Source: Lentzea aerocolonigenes
GTDB lineage: Bacteria > Actinomycetota > Actinomycetes > Mycobacteriales > Pseudonocardiaceae
Direction of reading: 5' to 3'
NCBI RefSeq assembly: GCF_000955955.1
Contig: NZ_JYJG01000149.1
Span: 1-47,152 of the forward strand
DNA: 47,152 bases
A model generated the notes under the pieces. It did not search any database. It was not told the origin of the DNA and was given only the letters and a program-made list of their open reading frames with translations. A program made the position numbers and the translations under genes. Positions 18,701 to 25,620 of this stretch are shown here, piece by piece (positions within the stretch are counted from its first letter, which is position 1; each line of letters begins with the position of its first letter).

Positions 18701-19029
18701 GCACCGTGCCCGTGTCCGGCTGACTCCAGTGCGTGCCAGCAACACTCCAGGAACAGACGCTGCTGGGGATCGAGCAGCGCCGCCTCGTTCGCGGTGAGCC
18801 CGAACGCCGCCGGGTCGAACAGGTCCTGCCCCTCGATGAGCCCCGCGACCGGAACGTAGGAGGGATGGCCGAGCAGCGACGCCGGAACGCCCGCTCGCCG
18901 CAGGTCGGCCTCGGTCAGCCTGGTGAGCCCTTCCCGTCCGCCGGCGAGCAGGCGCCAGAACTCGGAGGCGTTCGGCGCGCCGGGAAATCGGCAGCTGACA
19001 GCGGTGACCGCGAGCAGAGGCTGGTTCAT
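12730..19029 (-). CDS. Hybrid PKS/NRPS: KS-AT-KR-ACP-Cy-TE (HMWP1-like)
   Basis: About 2,099 residues from ATG 19029, which overlaps the upstream NRPS stop by 4 nt. Domains: KS (1-425; VNSTCSTSLVAVH with Cys near 178, EAHGTGTRLGDP, KSNIGHTNSAAG); AT (about 495-800; FPGGGSQHPGMG, GHSLGEYAA; the specificity motif reads AAAH, so malonyl is only a guess); KR (about 850-1290; IGGGGDVG, GPYAAAN); ACP (LGGHSLL, Ser near 1340); Cy (about 1395-1820; FPLTPVQRAYWAGR, DVLVCD, GDFTTL, SQTPQVVLDH); TE (about 1830-2099; GWSMGG, DAHHYS). Order matches yersiniabactin HMWP1 minus both MT domains and minus the PCP between Cy and TE. It should extend an aryl-thiazoline by one reduced C2 unit, attach and cyclise a Cys delivered in trans, then release the product. 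Confidence 0.88.
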   Translation of the reverse strand: MNQPLLAVTAVSCRFPGAPNASEFWRLLAGGREGLTRLTEADLRRAGVPASLLGHPSYVPVAGLIEGQDLFDPAAFGLTANEAALLDPQQRLFLECCWHALESAGHGHGAGAGAVGVFAGAAHSAYLMSNLAHRYSPVGGGADPVGSLQTAMATVTDYLPLQVAHRLDLRGPAVAVNSTCSTSLVAVHLAAQSLLAGECDTALAGGVSLTVPQGQGYLHVPDAMFSVDGRTRAFSADGTGIVYSQGVGVAVLRRLDDAIADRDPVLAVLHGSAVNNDGASKVGFTAPSVSGQARVIAEALGVAGVGPREVSYVEAHGTGTRLGDPIEVAALKKVFGAGPAWCGLGSVKSNIGHTNSAAGIAGFIKTVLALRHGLIPPTLHATPVNPDLGLDGSPFDVVTEARSWSGVRRAGVSSFGIGGTNAHVVLGEPPVRAATPKADVPRLIVLSAHGERALSAAASALAGADEDPADISHTLRNGRKAHRTRLAAVVSGHDELARVRAVSGREAGDTAPRVIFAFPGGGSQHPGMGAQTYRSEPEFAAVIDDQAELLIPLLGADIRDVVLGSDAELARDPAVGLPALFAVCLAQAILLRTWGITPDVLLGHSLGEYAAATVAGVFSPAEAAEVVAARSIGMAEAAGRGVMLAVTADVSYVRAALAAHPSIDLAVINTEDACVVAGPRDDIAVFAAALKGEGIDSEELSLDAAAHSRLVEPAVPRLRAALTRLRPNPPALPVVSTLTGRLATTELTDPEHWVNHLRSTVDFSGALRAAVQDGPAVLVQIGPGASLAALARRHGLPGLIDTVAGFPRDGERAAMLGVAGTLWSRGVPVDLAAVDRAGGARVALPEYPFDRLRCWVDPPENMPATASGASVDEPLQLPTWNRAEPLPSTTPIEGRWLVVGDDDGVVRAALTARGAEVLSEVDGQGLDGVVSLVGARRCDGVAEHVEWTVRETGRIAAAVAEQPPRYWVQVTVGAQQVESADRPDAAVASVLALPRVLAQEMPALHWRSLDLDGEVRPDVIAAEVADLSRDGGRPAEIAVRGALRWRRGMTVWRPDDRSVPGLGVVLVIGGGGDVGLTTAEHLASAHGATVVVTSRTAAGDRARRVGELAERGLAVSLRQVDASDLEATRALLTELVALHGRIDLVVHAAGVVASAGVGPLRTLGPDVVQAHVRAKVRGALVLEEALAGLPSRPRAVLLMSSATTLVGGLGLGPYAAANRFLDAMAEQRRGDTTTWFSVAWDGWRVGPDGGERTVAIWHSLGARDGMRSLDRLLAAAFHGHLPPVIGVSPGDLNERMAVQSGNGAEMPESSGDSEKLLCSLWTDVLGFEVRDTNADFFALGGHSLLATGMLARLRDEHGVDLRLSDLLAQPTIAGLAPLVSVRAPERPVTRPEPAPREEDDFPLTPVQRAYWAGRNNARLGGVACHFYLEYDCQDLDLDRYQAAWRAVIDRHPMLRTVVTREGRNLTFDRVPPYRIRRHDLTRTEEPQREQKLAALRERIAHRVPRHDRWPLVEIQAATLPRGRTRLFIGVDVLVCDVASYLIADREVRLLYTNPAYDLPALGVTFAQYVAEAERAASASESARARDYWLARLPGLPEAPVLPAAGSPGPRRFHRLAARLEPERWNAVKRRAGELGVTPTAVLLTAYAEALGEWSGTERFALTLTRYDRRQVHPDVNRLVGDFTTLQIHEVESATAGTFGERARATQRRLFADLDHGAFSGLDVLAEKSASDGKSCLVPVVFTGAVGVEDLLEEPHDLDWAGEQVYAVSQTPQVVLDHQVYVQRGALLVQWDVLEPEVDPVRAEQVFGRYVRRLRELAGPPDNAIVFQQGTTRPLFLLHPSGGDVLCYAELAGQLGQHQTVVTLTDPELAGLDAPRDMPALVRQYVDAVRACQPEGPYRLGGWSMGGTVAHEVAVELTRAGDEVELVVLIDSNLPQHITEITPAPGSDVDGEVCLRFMRSLEAARGIDLGADDALAALTPAARREVIAARLRDHGLGASTTDLRLSVFARHLRMLADHAARPLDAATRVLLFRGCRPSPRNAGIGMGVDDVSSADLGWTPYVDGHLETVDVDAHHYSVLQETAVGVIAARLRDELEESDV

Positions 19030-22000
19030 CGGGCCAGCTCCGCCGCCATCGCCCTGGCCTGCCGCCGGTCGGACGCCCTGCCACCGGCGGCACGGACGAC
19101 GGGACCCCGTGTGCCGGTGACGTGCTCGGCGAGGGCTCGAACTGTGTTGTGCGCGAACAGATCGACCACCGACAACGTCTCGCACAGCTCGGCGCGCAGT
19201 CTGCGGTGTGCCACGACGAGGTTCAGCGAGGTCGCGCCCAGGTCGAAGAACGCCCGGTCCGGATCGACCGTCCGCCCGAGCAGTTCGGTGAACACCTTGC
19301 GCACCGCCTCCAGCACCCCGGCGTCGGCGACGACCGGAACGGGTTCGTCCGGCGCGGCGGCGGAACTGCTCGCGGCGGGCGGTTCGGGAGCACGGGGAGC
19401 GATGACCACGGCAGGTGTGCCGGGCAGCGGCGCCAGCTCGATCAGCCCGTCGACGGGCAGGCCCTCGGCGAGCACCACGCCCGCCTGTGCGGCGGCCCCC
19501 GACACCGAGCGTGCCCACTCCCCCGCCGCCGACAGCGCCTGCGCCGGCGGAAGCTCACCGGGGTGCACGACCACGGACAGCCGGAGCCCCCGCTTCTCCG
19601 CCTCACCCCGAATGGCCGTCCACAGGTCGGTCGGGGGCTCCTCGGCCACGCGAGCGACCGGCGCCGGTTTGGCCGCGTAGGGGTTGGGCAGCGCCGAGTG
19701 GTCGACCTTGCCGTTCGCGGTGACGGGCAGCGCGTCGAGCAGCACGAACCGCGCGGGGATCATGTAGTCCGGCAGCCGTTGCGCCAGGCCCGCCACGGTG
19801 CGGCGCTCGTCCCACCCGTCGTCCGCGACGACGTGGGCGACGAGCCGGGGCCGCTGGTCGGGACCGGGCAGCGCCGACACGACGCCTCGGCGCACCCCGT
19901 CCTGCCGCGCGAGCACGGCCTCGATCTCGCCGAGCTCGATCCGGTGGCCACGCACCTTGACCTGACGGTCGACCCGGCCGAGGAACTCGATCGTGCCATC
20001 CGGCCGCCAGCGACCGAGGTCACCGGTCCGGTAGAGCCGTTGCCCGAGAACAGGATGCGTGCGGAAGCGCTCGGCCGTCTGGGTGGAGTCGCCGATGTAC
20101 CCGCGGGCGACCCCACCGCCCCCGATGTGCAGCTCGCCCGCGACGCCCACCGGGACCGGCCGGTCCTCCTCGTCGAGGATCTGGAAGCTCTGACCGCGCA
20201 ACGGCCGGCCGTACGGAATGCTCGGCCACCCCGGGTCCACCGCCTCCACCGGGTGGCAGATCGACCAGATGGCGGCCTCGGTGGCACCGCCGAGGCTGAT
20301 GAACCGGACCTCGGGCGCCAGGGCGCGCAGCCGGTCGGGCAGGGAGACCGGGATCCAGTCGCCGGAAAGCATCACCAGGCGCAGCGACCGCAGGTCCCGC
20401 GCCGCCGCCTCCGGGTCGGCCTCCGCGTAGTCGACCAGCATCTCGAGCAACGCGGGTGCGGTGTTCCACACGGTGATCCGGTGCGCGGCGAGCAGCTCCA
20501 GCCAGTGCTGCGGATCACGCTGCCGATCCGGCGACGGCAGGACCAGCGCACCACCCGCGCCCAGGACGCCGTACACGTCGAACACGGACAGGTCGAAACT
20601 CAACGCGGACAAGGCGAGCACCCGGTCGTGCGGGCCGATGCCGAACCGGTCGACGACATCGTCGACCGTGCACCGCGCCATCCGGTGCTCGACGGCGACA
20701 CCCTTCGGCAGCCCGGTCGAACCCGAGGTGAAGATCACGTAGGCCAGCTCGTCGGCACGCGGCTTGCCAGGAATCGCCTCACCGGGCTCGATCTCGTCGA
20801 TGCGATGCACCGATGTCCCTTGCGGCGCTTGCAACTCCACGTTGGTGACCAGGTGCCGGATCTCGGCTCGCGCGCAGATCGACTCCAGTCGTGCCGCGGG
20901 CCAGGACGGCTCCACCGGAACGTAACCCGCGCCGGTGAGCGAGACGCCCAGCACCGCGGTGATCTGGTCGGCGGACTTGGCGCACACCACCGCGACGAGG
21001 TCGCCTGGACCAACCCCGTGTGCCACCAGGTGGCTCGCCACGTTTCCAGCCGCCGCCATCAGCGCGCCGTGCGTGACGGCGACACCGTCCTGCAGCACGG
21101 CCACTGTCCCGTCCGCGCGCCTCGCCACGCTTCGCCACGGATCGTGCAGCAGCTCCCCGACCGGTCCGAAAGGCGCGCGGTCGAGCGGCTCGGCCTCGGC
21201 GAAGGTGGGATCCCAGCCGAGGCAACGGTCCTGCCAGGCACCGTCGTCATCGGCGAGACGCCTCAGCAGTCGCAGGTACGCGGCGGCCATGCCGTCCACG
21301 TGCCCCGGCGGCAGGGCCTCGTCGACGGCGTCCCACGCGACGCGCAGCTCCCCGCCCTCCTCCCACACGATGTGGTCGAGCAGCACCTGCGGTGTCTGGG
21401 AGACCCCGAACACCTCTTCACCGAGCCACGCCGCCGCGGGCTCGTCGTCGGCCCCGAGCCCGATGCCGCTCGTGAACACGACCGGATAGGGCGGGGCGCC
21501 GTCGATCACCCGCCGATCGCCGTGCGCGCGGATCACCTCGACCCCCGACACCGACCGGTGGTCGAGGTCGGCCCAGAACTGGTGGTTGACGCTGCGCGCA
21601 TAGTCGGTGAAACCCGGCCAGTCCAACGGATCGACGGCGGGCAACGCGATCAGCGCGGTGGTGGTGAAGTCACCGACGAGGTGCTCGAGGCCAGGCTCGT
21701 CGGGGCGGTCGAACAGGGTCGCGTTGAGACAGAACGGATCGCGCGCGCCCCAGCGGTTCAACACGAGCGCGAACGCGGCGAGCAGCAGCGCCGTCGGGCT
21801 GATGCCCTCACGTGCCGACCGGTCGCGCAGCCGCGCCCAGGCGGGACGGTCGAGCCGGACCTCGTGCCGGGTGAACCTCGGAACGCCGATCTCCTCGGCG
21901 GACCTCGTCCACGGCAACCCCGGACCGCCCGGCAGGTGTGTCGCGCGGGTCCTCCAGTAGTGCTCGTCCTGTTCCACCTGTTCCCTGCGCTGCGGGTCGG

Positions 22001-22811
22001 TGTCCCGGCGGCGGACGAGCTCGCCGAAAGTCGTCGGTGCACTGGGCAAGGGTGCCGCCGGATCGTCCGCCAGCACCCGCCACTGCCGCATCAGCAACAG
22101 CCAGCTCGCCATGTCCAGCGCGAGCACGTCCACCCCGAAGTGGATTCGGGTGCGCCCGTCCGGCAGCAACGTCGCGTGCACGTCGTACAACGGCCCGGTG
22201 TCCGGCGGTAGCACCTGGTGCGACTTCCGGTGCCTGAGCTCGGCGAGCACCCGGTCGCACTCCTGCTGGTCCGCGGCACGCAGGTCGGTGACACCGAACC
22301 GGCGGGGCCGCCCGGCGGGACCGGTCCGCTGCCTGCCGTCGTTCCCGACGACCATGCGCAGCATCGGATGCCAGGCGACCAGCCCGTTCCAGGCTTCCTC
22401 CAGGCGCTTCAGATCCGTTTCCTGGTCCGCGGCAACAGGATTCCGGTCGTACTCGTAGTAGTAGAAGGTGGCGACACCACCAAGCGGGAAAGCCGGATCA
22501 CGACCCACCCAGTAGGCGGCCTGCACCGGGGTCAGCGGAAAAGATTCCTCGTTCTCCGGACGCCCGTCGGCGAGAGCCTCCAACGACAGCAGCGACGCCT
22601 GCCCGAGGAACGCGGTCAGCGGCAGATCGAGTCCCAGCCTGTCGCGCAACCGCCGCCGCAACCGGACCGCGAGGAAGGACTCCAGCCCCAGGCTCGTCAA
22701 CGGCACGTCCGGAACGAGGTCGTCCCTGCTGATGCCCAGCACCTCGGCCACACACGAACCGACCTCACCCCGCTTCGACTCGCTCGGCTCACACCGCATG
22801 GACGAGGACAT
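19026..22811 (-). CDS. NRPS: carrier(ArCP)-Cy-A(Cys)-PCP (HMWP2-like)
   Basis: About 1,261 residues. ATG 22811 is chosen because GGAGGT lies 4 nt upstream. The N-terminal carrier (SLGLESFLAV, Ser45) has no cognate A domain and is of the aryl-carrier type. Cy (about 85-520) is intact: FPLTPVQAAYWVGR, DVLALD, GDFTTT, PVVFTSG, SQTPQVLLDH. A (about 540-1040; YVIFTSGSTGLPKG, YRTGDLGRWRPDG, NGKVDHSAL) has pocket residues around SFDLSVFDVYG, WNTAPALLEML and GATEAAIWSI that read close to the cysteine code D-L-Y-N-L-S-L-I-W, with F for Y. About 120 residues of unclear function precede the terminal PCP (LGATSLN, near 1190). The predicted product is an aryl-thiazoline on the PCP. A separate aryl-AMP ligase is needed and not seen. 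Confidence 0.88.
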   Translation of the reverse strand: MSSSMRCEPSESKRGEVGSCVAEVLGISRDDLVPDVPLTSLGLESFLAVRLRRRLRDRLGLDLPLTAFLGQASLLSLEALADGRPENEESFPLTPVQAAYWVGRDPAFPLGGVATFYYYEYDRNPVAADQETDLKRLEEAWNGLVAWHPMLRMVVGNDGRQRTGPAGRPRRFGVTDLRAADQQECDRVLAELRHRKSHQVLPPDTGPLYDVHATLLPDGRTRIHFGVDVLALDMASWLLLMRQWRVLADDPAAPLPSAPTTFGELVRRRDTDPQRREQVEQDEHYWRTRATHLPGGPGLPWTRSAEEIGVPRFTRHEVRLDRPAWARLRDRSAREGISPTALLLAAFALVLNRWGARDPFCLNATLFDRPDEPGLEHLVGDFTTTALIALPAVDPLDWPGFTDYARSVNHQFWADLDHRSVSGVEVIRAHGDRRVIDGAPPYPVVFTSGIGLGADDEPAAAWLGEEVFGVSQTPQVLLDHIVWEEGGELRVAWDAVDEALPPGHVDGMAAAYLRLLRRLADDDGAWQDRCLGWDPTFAEAEPLDRAPFGPVGELLHDPWRSVARRADGTVAVLQDGVAVTHGALMAAAGNVASHLVAHGVGPGDLVAVVCAKSADQITAVLGVSLTGAGYVPVEPSWPAARLESICARAEIRHLVTNVELQAPQGTSVHRIDEIEPGEAIPGKPRADELAYVIFTSGSTGLPKGVAVEHRMARCTVDDVVDRFGIGPHDRVLALSALSFDLSVFDVYGVLGAGGALVLPSPDRQRDPQHWLELLAAHRITVWNTAPALLEMLVDYAEADPEAAARDLRSLRLVMLSGDWIPVSLPDRLRALAPEVRFISLGGATEAAIWSICHPVEAVDPGWPSIPYGRPLRGQSFQILDEEDRPVPVGVAGELHIGGGGVARGYIGDSTQTAERFRTHPVLGQRLYRTGDLGRWRPDGTIEFLGRVDRQVKVRGHRIELGEIEAVLARQDGVRRGVVSALPGPDQRPRLVAHVVADDGWDERRTVAGLAQRLPDYMIPARFVLLDALPVTANGKVDHSALPNPYAAKPAPVARVAEEPPTDLWTAIRGEAEKRGLRLSVVVHPGELPPAQALSAAGEWARSVSGAAAQAGVVLAEGLPVDGLIELAPLPGTPAVVIAPRAPEPPAASSSAAAPDEPVPVVADAGVLEAVRKVFTELLGRTVDPDRAFFDLGATSLNLVVAHRRLRAELCETLSVVDLFAHNTVRALAEHVTGTRGPVVRAAGGRASDRRQARAMAAELAR

Positions 22812-22880
22812 GCCACCTCCTGTGACAGAACGTCTCAACGCTCACCCGTTCGCGTCCGGCGAAGGGCCTCACCAGGTATA

Positions 22881-22901
22881 CGATAATGAATGTCGTTATC
22901 G
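22881..22901. promoter_or_regulatory. 21-bp inverted-repeat operator between NRPS and methyltransferase genes
   Basis: CGATAATGA and TCGTTATCG (8 of 9 positions complementary) flank ATG, 70 nt upstream of the NRPS start and 36 nt upstream of the divergent methyltransferase. The AT-rich GATAAT half-sites recall Fur-family (Fur/Zur) boxes, which would suit a thiazoline metallophore, but a TetR- or MarR-type operator would look similar. It lies where RNA polymerase would bind in both directions. Confidence 0.5.
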
Positions 22902-22936
22902 CTAGGTAATGACGATCACTCGACCGAGGAACCCAG

Positions 22937-23647
22937 ATGCCTGACTCGTACGCCGGCGCGGCCGAACACTTCGACCTCATCACCAAGCCCTACTGGTCCG
23001 CGATCGGCCCGGCGTTGCACGCGATCCTGCGACAGGCGGGCGACGGCCCCGTCGTCGACATCGGCACGGGCACGGGCCTGGGCCTGCCCACGATCGGAGA
23101 AGCCCTGCCGGCACACGAGATCATCGCGATCGAGCCGTCACCGTCGCTGCGCATCAGCTTGTTCTCCCGGCTCGCGGACCACCCGGAACTGGCCGAGCGG
23201 GTCACGGTGCTGCCCACCGGCGTACAGGACGCCGAACTGCCACCACGACTCGGCGCCGTGGTGGGGATCAACATGCTCGGCCATCTGAGCCCTGCAGACC
23301 GAGCCGCGCTGTGGAGCCGGATCGCGGCCTCGCTCGCACCGGGCGCACCCGCCGTGTTCACACTGCAGCCGCCGGACCGCCCCGCCAGCATCCCGGAAAG
23401 CCCGTTCGGCGAGGCCGCGGTCGGACGCCTGCGCTACAGCGCGTCCGGGTCGGCCGAACCGTCCGGAGTGGACCAGGTCACCTGGCGGGTCACCTACCGC
23501 GTCCACGACGGCACGAACCTGCTCTCCGAACGGACGATGCAACACCAGTGGTGGACGATGGGCGAAGACCAGCTCGACGACGAGCTCCACCACGCAGGCC
23601 TGCGCGCGAGCCGTCGTGATGGTCTCGTGGTGGCCCACCAACAGTAA
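22937..23647 (+). CDS. Class I SAM-dependent methyltransferase
   Basis: A 236-residue protein: short N-terminus (YAGAAEHFDLITKPYW), SAM motif I VVDIGTGTGLGLPTIGEAL, an acidic post-I residue in AIEPSPSLRISL, and INMLGHLSPADRAALW at motif III. It has the layout of small-molecule methyltransferases of the ubiE-like class. ATG 22937 follows a GAGGAA ribosome-binding site. It is divergent from the NRPS operon and shares the operator region, so it is probably co-regulated and marks the right border of the biosynthetic cluster. Substrate unknown; it is the fourth SAM methyltransferase in the cluster. No transporter is visible beside it. Confidence 0.7.
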   Translation: MPDSYAGAAEHFDLITKPYWSAIGPALHAILRQAGDGPVVDIGTGTGLGLPTIGEALPAHEIIAIEPSPSLRISLFSRLADHPELAERVTVLPTGVQDAELPPRLGAVVGINMLGHLSPADRAALWSRIAASLAPGAPAVFTLQPPDRPASIPESPFGEAAVGRLRYSASGSAEPSGVDQVTWRVTYRVHDGTNLLSERTMQHQWWTMGEDQLDDELHHAGLRASRRDGLVVAHQQ

Positions 23648-23830
23648 CGAGACCACTGCGGCGGGCCTGACAACCCGGGCTCATCGTGCCGCGCAAAATA
23701 CTCGTCAAACAGGTGGATGTGCAGGGCACGCAGGTCTGCGGAGGTCGGTCTCGACCTACGATGACCATCGTCCCAACGCGAGGATCGCAGCCGGGATTAC
23801 TCGTGCAGTCATCTCTCGAAAGGAACGTCC

Positions 23831-24094
23831 ATGCGCCTGACGAACGGGGTCGTCCGCAAGGGCCTTGTCATCCTCTCACTCGCTGCCGCGGCTACCGCGG
23901 TGTCCAGTCTCCCTGCACAGGCCGGGCGTACCGACTGGCTGCGCGGGCCGGAGCGCACCGCCGAGGAATTCCCCCAGCACAACGACTTCGCTGATCTGGC
24001 GGCGCTGTGCAAGAAGCAGCGTGGCACCGCAGGGCAGCGTCTGGTCGACACGCCCAACGGAAATCTCCAGGCTGTGCTGGAGTGCAAGCACTGA
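23831..24094 (+). CDS. Small secreted protein (C-pair microprotein B)
   Basis: An 87-residue protein starting at ATG 23831 after an AAAGGAA ribosome-binding site. The signal peptide spans about residues 1-31 (VILSLAAAATAVSSLPAQAG) and leaves a mature chain of about 56 residues. Its two cysteines are separated by 24 residues at the C-terminus (LCKKQRGT to VLEC), the same spacing and intervening pattern as in the 5660-5956 protein: C-x-K-x2-G-T, then L-V-D, then 11 residues to Cys. No known catalytic or binding motif. A perfect 12-bp-stem hairpin about 80 nt after the stop probably ends its transcript, suggesting a monocistronic unit. Confidence 0.7.
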   Translation: MRLTNGVVRKGLVILSLAAAATAVSSLPAQAGRTDWLRGPERTAEEFPQHNDFADLAALCKKQRGTAGQRLVDTPNGNLQAVLECKH

Positions 24095-24175
24095 CAGTCC
24101 GTCGTGGACGAACGTCCTCGCGCCCGCTCGTCTCTGTGCCGCGATCGAACGTGATCGCTCGCAAAGCCGTGCCGT

Positions 24176-24209
24176 CTCGGGATCACCACCACCGCGGGGT
24201 GATCCCGAG
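24176..24209. terminator. Perfect 12-bp-stem hairpin
   Basis: CTCGGGATCACC (24176-24187) and GGTGATCCCGAG (24198-24209) flank a 10-nt loop, downstream of the small secreted protein gene. A terminator without a T-run is the likely role. Confidence 0.6.
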
Positions 24210-24257
24210 CGGGACCCGTGAGACAGGACCCCGCGTCCCGAATCGACGAGACTCCAC

Positions 24258-24570
24258 TTGAGACTGTTCCCTGCTGGAGCGCCGGCCGGAATCACCGACG
24301 CTCACGCATCTTCCCCGCGGACCTGTCCGGCCGACTGGAGCCTCAACTGCCTGCTCAACGAGAGCGCGGCCGGGATTCACCTCGACGCCGGCAACGGCCT
24401 GACCGGCATGCACTTCGACTTCCTGGCAACGGAGGCGGCACTCGACGTCGGCTGAGCAGGCCCTGCGACTCGTCGACTCGATCCACCTCGCCCCGGCCGA
24501 CGACGGCACCGCCCTGGCGGTCGACGACCGGACGCTGACAGCCTTTCACCTCAATCGGACGCGCTCGTGA
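24258..24570 (+). pseudogene. Possible decayed gene of unknown family
   Basis: One frame reads LDAGNGLTGMHFDFLATEA up to a stop near 24455. Shifting frame there continues as EQALRLVDSIHLAPADDGTA and VDDRTLTAFHLNRTRS to a stop at 24570. Both stretches have normal actinomycete amino-acid composition and join without a gap, which suggests one gene broken by a frameshift. No family was recognised. Confidence 0.3.
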
Positions 24571-24992
24571 CCGAACTCGCCGGGTTGGGCTGCCTACTGG
24601 TGCAGCCCCCAACGTTGCCGTGGTAATTCGCGGTCAGACGGTGCGTCGTGGCGCTTTGCTGAGCGCGAATCACCCGCCCTCCGGCGCGGTTTCCTGGTAG
24701 TTCCGGGCATCAACCCGCACCGTGCAGGATCGACGGTCGCTCAGACCGGTTTGACAAGACGAAGGCGACAACTGTCAAGCCTCGCACCAGCACGGGCGCC
24801 GGAGATCCGAGCAGCTGGTCGACTGCGCGAACTGGCCCCGGCGCATGACACCGGTCGCGACTCGGCAATCGTCGCACCCGAGACGGATTTCTAGAATTGA
24901 CAATGTTTCTTCGAGAAACGCCGGTAGCCGCGGCGGTATCTCCGCTGCCATATTCTCAGAAATACGCTCTCCCTGCCAGTGAGGATGACTCG

Positions 24993-25620
24993 ATGACGAA
25001 GAAACTCCTCTTTCAGTACGGCCTGATCGTCGCCGCCATTTCGGCCATGGCGTTCGCGAGCCCGGTTACCCAGGCCGGCGTCGGACTTGACGCCCACCCG
25101 ACGCAGGCCGAGGCCATCGCGTCCCAGCAGGGCGCCATCACGCTGCCGCTCGCCAACCTTCAGGTGGACACCTCGCAAGGCGACCCGCTGCAGGCCGTCG
25201 AGGCCGAGCCCGGTCAACGCGCCGCCACTGCCCGGTCAACGCGCCGCCACTGCCGATGCCCGGGCGGCGGCGAACGCCTGGCCCACGCCGAACCGTCGCA
25301 GCTGGCACCTCACCAGTTCGTGCCAACGCCACGCCTCGGCGATCAGGAAGGGCGCGGCAGCATGGCAGGGGATGACCGAGGGCGGAGGCACCCCGGTGGA
25401 GTGCACGAACAGCTACATCAAGGGATGCGGCAACAGCCCCACCGTCGTCGGCTGCAACTGGGGCCGAGGACAGCGGATCGTCCTGTACATGAGCGGTGTC
25501 CGGGACGGAGCCCTTCTCGCCGCGCACGAGTTCGGCCACGACTGGTTCGACCACTCGCGGCAGCGGTGCAGCGGCTGGAGCAGCCCGGAGCACGTCATGG
25601 GACAGGCCACGTGCCAATGA
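24993..25620 (+). pseudogene. Secreted HExxH zinc-metalloprotease-like gene frameshifted by a 22-bp tandem duplication
   Basis: The first half (ATG 24993, MTKKLLFQYGLIVAAISAMA, signal peptide ending near TQAG) is in one frame. The second half, with six cysteines (CTNSYIKGCGNSPTVVGC) and the zinc motif LAAHEFGHDWFDH, is in the next frame and ends QATCQ at 25620. Exactly at the frame change, 25209-25230 is repeated perfectly at 25231-25252. Removing one 22-bp copy joins the halves into a single 201-residue secreted protein. As it stands, the protein would leave frame before the HExxH motif. The rest of the gene looks unmutated, so the lesion is recent or a sequencing error is possible. The restored product is a small extracellular protease-like protein; its family was not identified beyond HExxH. 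Confidence 0.75.
25209..25252. repeat. Perfect 2 x 22-bp tandem repeat
   Basis: The unit beginning CCCGGTCAACGCG occurs twice without interruption. Since 22 is not a multiple of three, it shifts the reading frame of the metalloprotease gene. It looks like a replication-slippage product. Confidence 0.9.

Larger units (their letters stand above)
24095..24992. other. 898-nt region with a hairpin and probable gene remnant
   Basis: Apart from the hairpin (24176-24209) and the possible decayed frame (24258-24570), nothing convincing is seen. 24571-24892 has no open frame with coding character. 24893-24992 is AT-richer and should hold the promoter of the metalloprotease pseudogene; GAGGATGA precedes its ATG. 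Confidence 0.5.

Noticed and set aside
15190..18723. A 1,177-codon open frame on the + strand
   Set aside because: Antisense shadow of the PKS gene caused by GC bias; the translation is Arg/Pro/His-rich with no domains.
19030..19518. N-terminal extension of the PKS frame upstream of ATG 19029
   Set aside because: The extension overlaps the end of the NRPS in another frame and is Arg/Gly-rich; the KS begins normally at MNQPLLAVTAVSCRFP with an ATGA overlap.
19122..22211. A 1,029-codon open frame on the + strand
   Set aside because: Antisense shadow of the NRPS gene; no recognisable motif and abnormal composition.
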